Positions 63,993 through 64,000 of a stretch of 64,000 nucleotides of DNA are shown one piece after another. Origin of the DNA: Aspidapion aeneum (Eukaryota; Arthropoda; Insecta; Coleoptera; Brentidae); contig OY755039.1 in the NCBI GenBank assembly GCA_963576565.1, forward strand, positions 131,767,140 to 131,831,139. The letters run 5' to 3'. Each line of letters opens with the position of its first letter. Position 1 is the first letter of the stretch. The notes below the pieces were generated by a model, which saw only the letters and a list, made by a program, of their open reading frames with translations, did not search any database and was not told the origin of the DNA. The position numbers and the translations under genes are program-made.

Positions 63993-64000
63993 ACTAAAGA

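Overview
This window is intergenic, repeat-dominated DNA from an animal, almost certainly an insect. It is AT-rich and carries the insect repertoire of transposable elements: BEL/Pao and Ty3/gypsy LTR elements, Jockey-like, CR1-like and RTE-like LINEs, a Penelope-like element, P-like, Tc1/mariner-like, pogo-like and hAT-type DNA elements, and many short inverted-repeat elements. A TE-rich beetle is my best guess, but that is inference. No conventional host gene is visible. The only candidate host sequence is a possible 3'-terminal exon at the right edge (63878-63992).

Layout. 1-252 is the edge of a BEL/Pao reverse transcriptase on the minus strand. 450-6946 is a non-autonomous BEL/Pao element with two LTRs, a 94-bp tandem array and one long gag-like frame. 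A complete 3.1-kb pogo-like transposon (2722-5823) sits inside that frame with perfect 20-bp inverted repeats and an apparently intact two-exon transposase. 8045-15560 is a graveyard of LINE pieces, a mariner-like transposase split by a 781-bp inverted-repeat element, a P-like fragment and a fold-back element. 15643-22937 is a 7.3-kb Ty3/gypsy element on the minus strand, with a TTAT target duplication, a tRNA-Leu-type primer site and an open 1611-codon gag-pol frame. Its leader holds a 113-bp tandem array interrupted by an RTE-like LINE fragment with an 11-bp target duplication.

22960-29512 is repeat-rich: a 128-bp tandem array, a 1.1-kb near-complete palindrome, a P-like fragment, an element whose ends are arrays of a 15-bp unit, and a TA-flanked MITE with a second copy at 44401. 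29660-36630 holds a CR1-like LINE, a decayed relative of the pogo transposase and a Jockey-like LINE. 36817-44589 is made of inverted-repeat elements. 44922-51973 is a Jockey-type LINE with a second LINE inserted inside its ORF2. 53185-59708 is a decayed BEL/Pao element on the minus strand, interrupted by a 1.7-kb TA-flanked element near the C terminus and by a Penelope-like GIY-YIG fragment where protease should be. 59800-64000 holds a tRNA-like sequence, repeats, and a TIR element with three TGACGTCA palindromes.

The genes do not form a pathway; each belongs to its own mobile element. The order of insertion can be read from the nesting: pogo into BEL, RTE into gypsy, LINE into LINE, MITE into mariner, and TIR element plus Penelope into BEL. 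The elements that still look functional on paper are the pogo-like transposase and the gypsy polyprotein. No wholly new biological system is demonstrable from sequence alone. The most unusual structures are the long palindrome, the 15-bp-array element and the patchy divergence between the gypsy LTRs.
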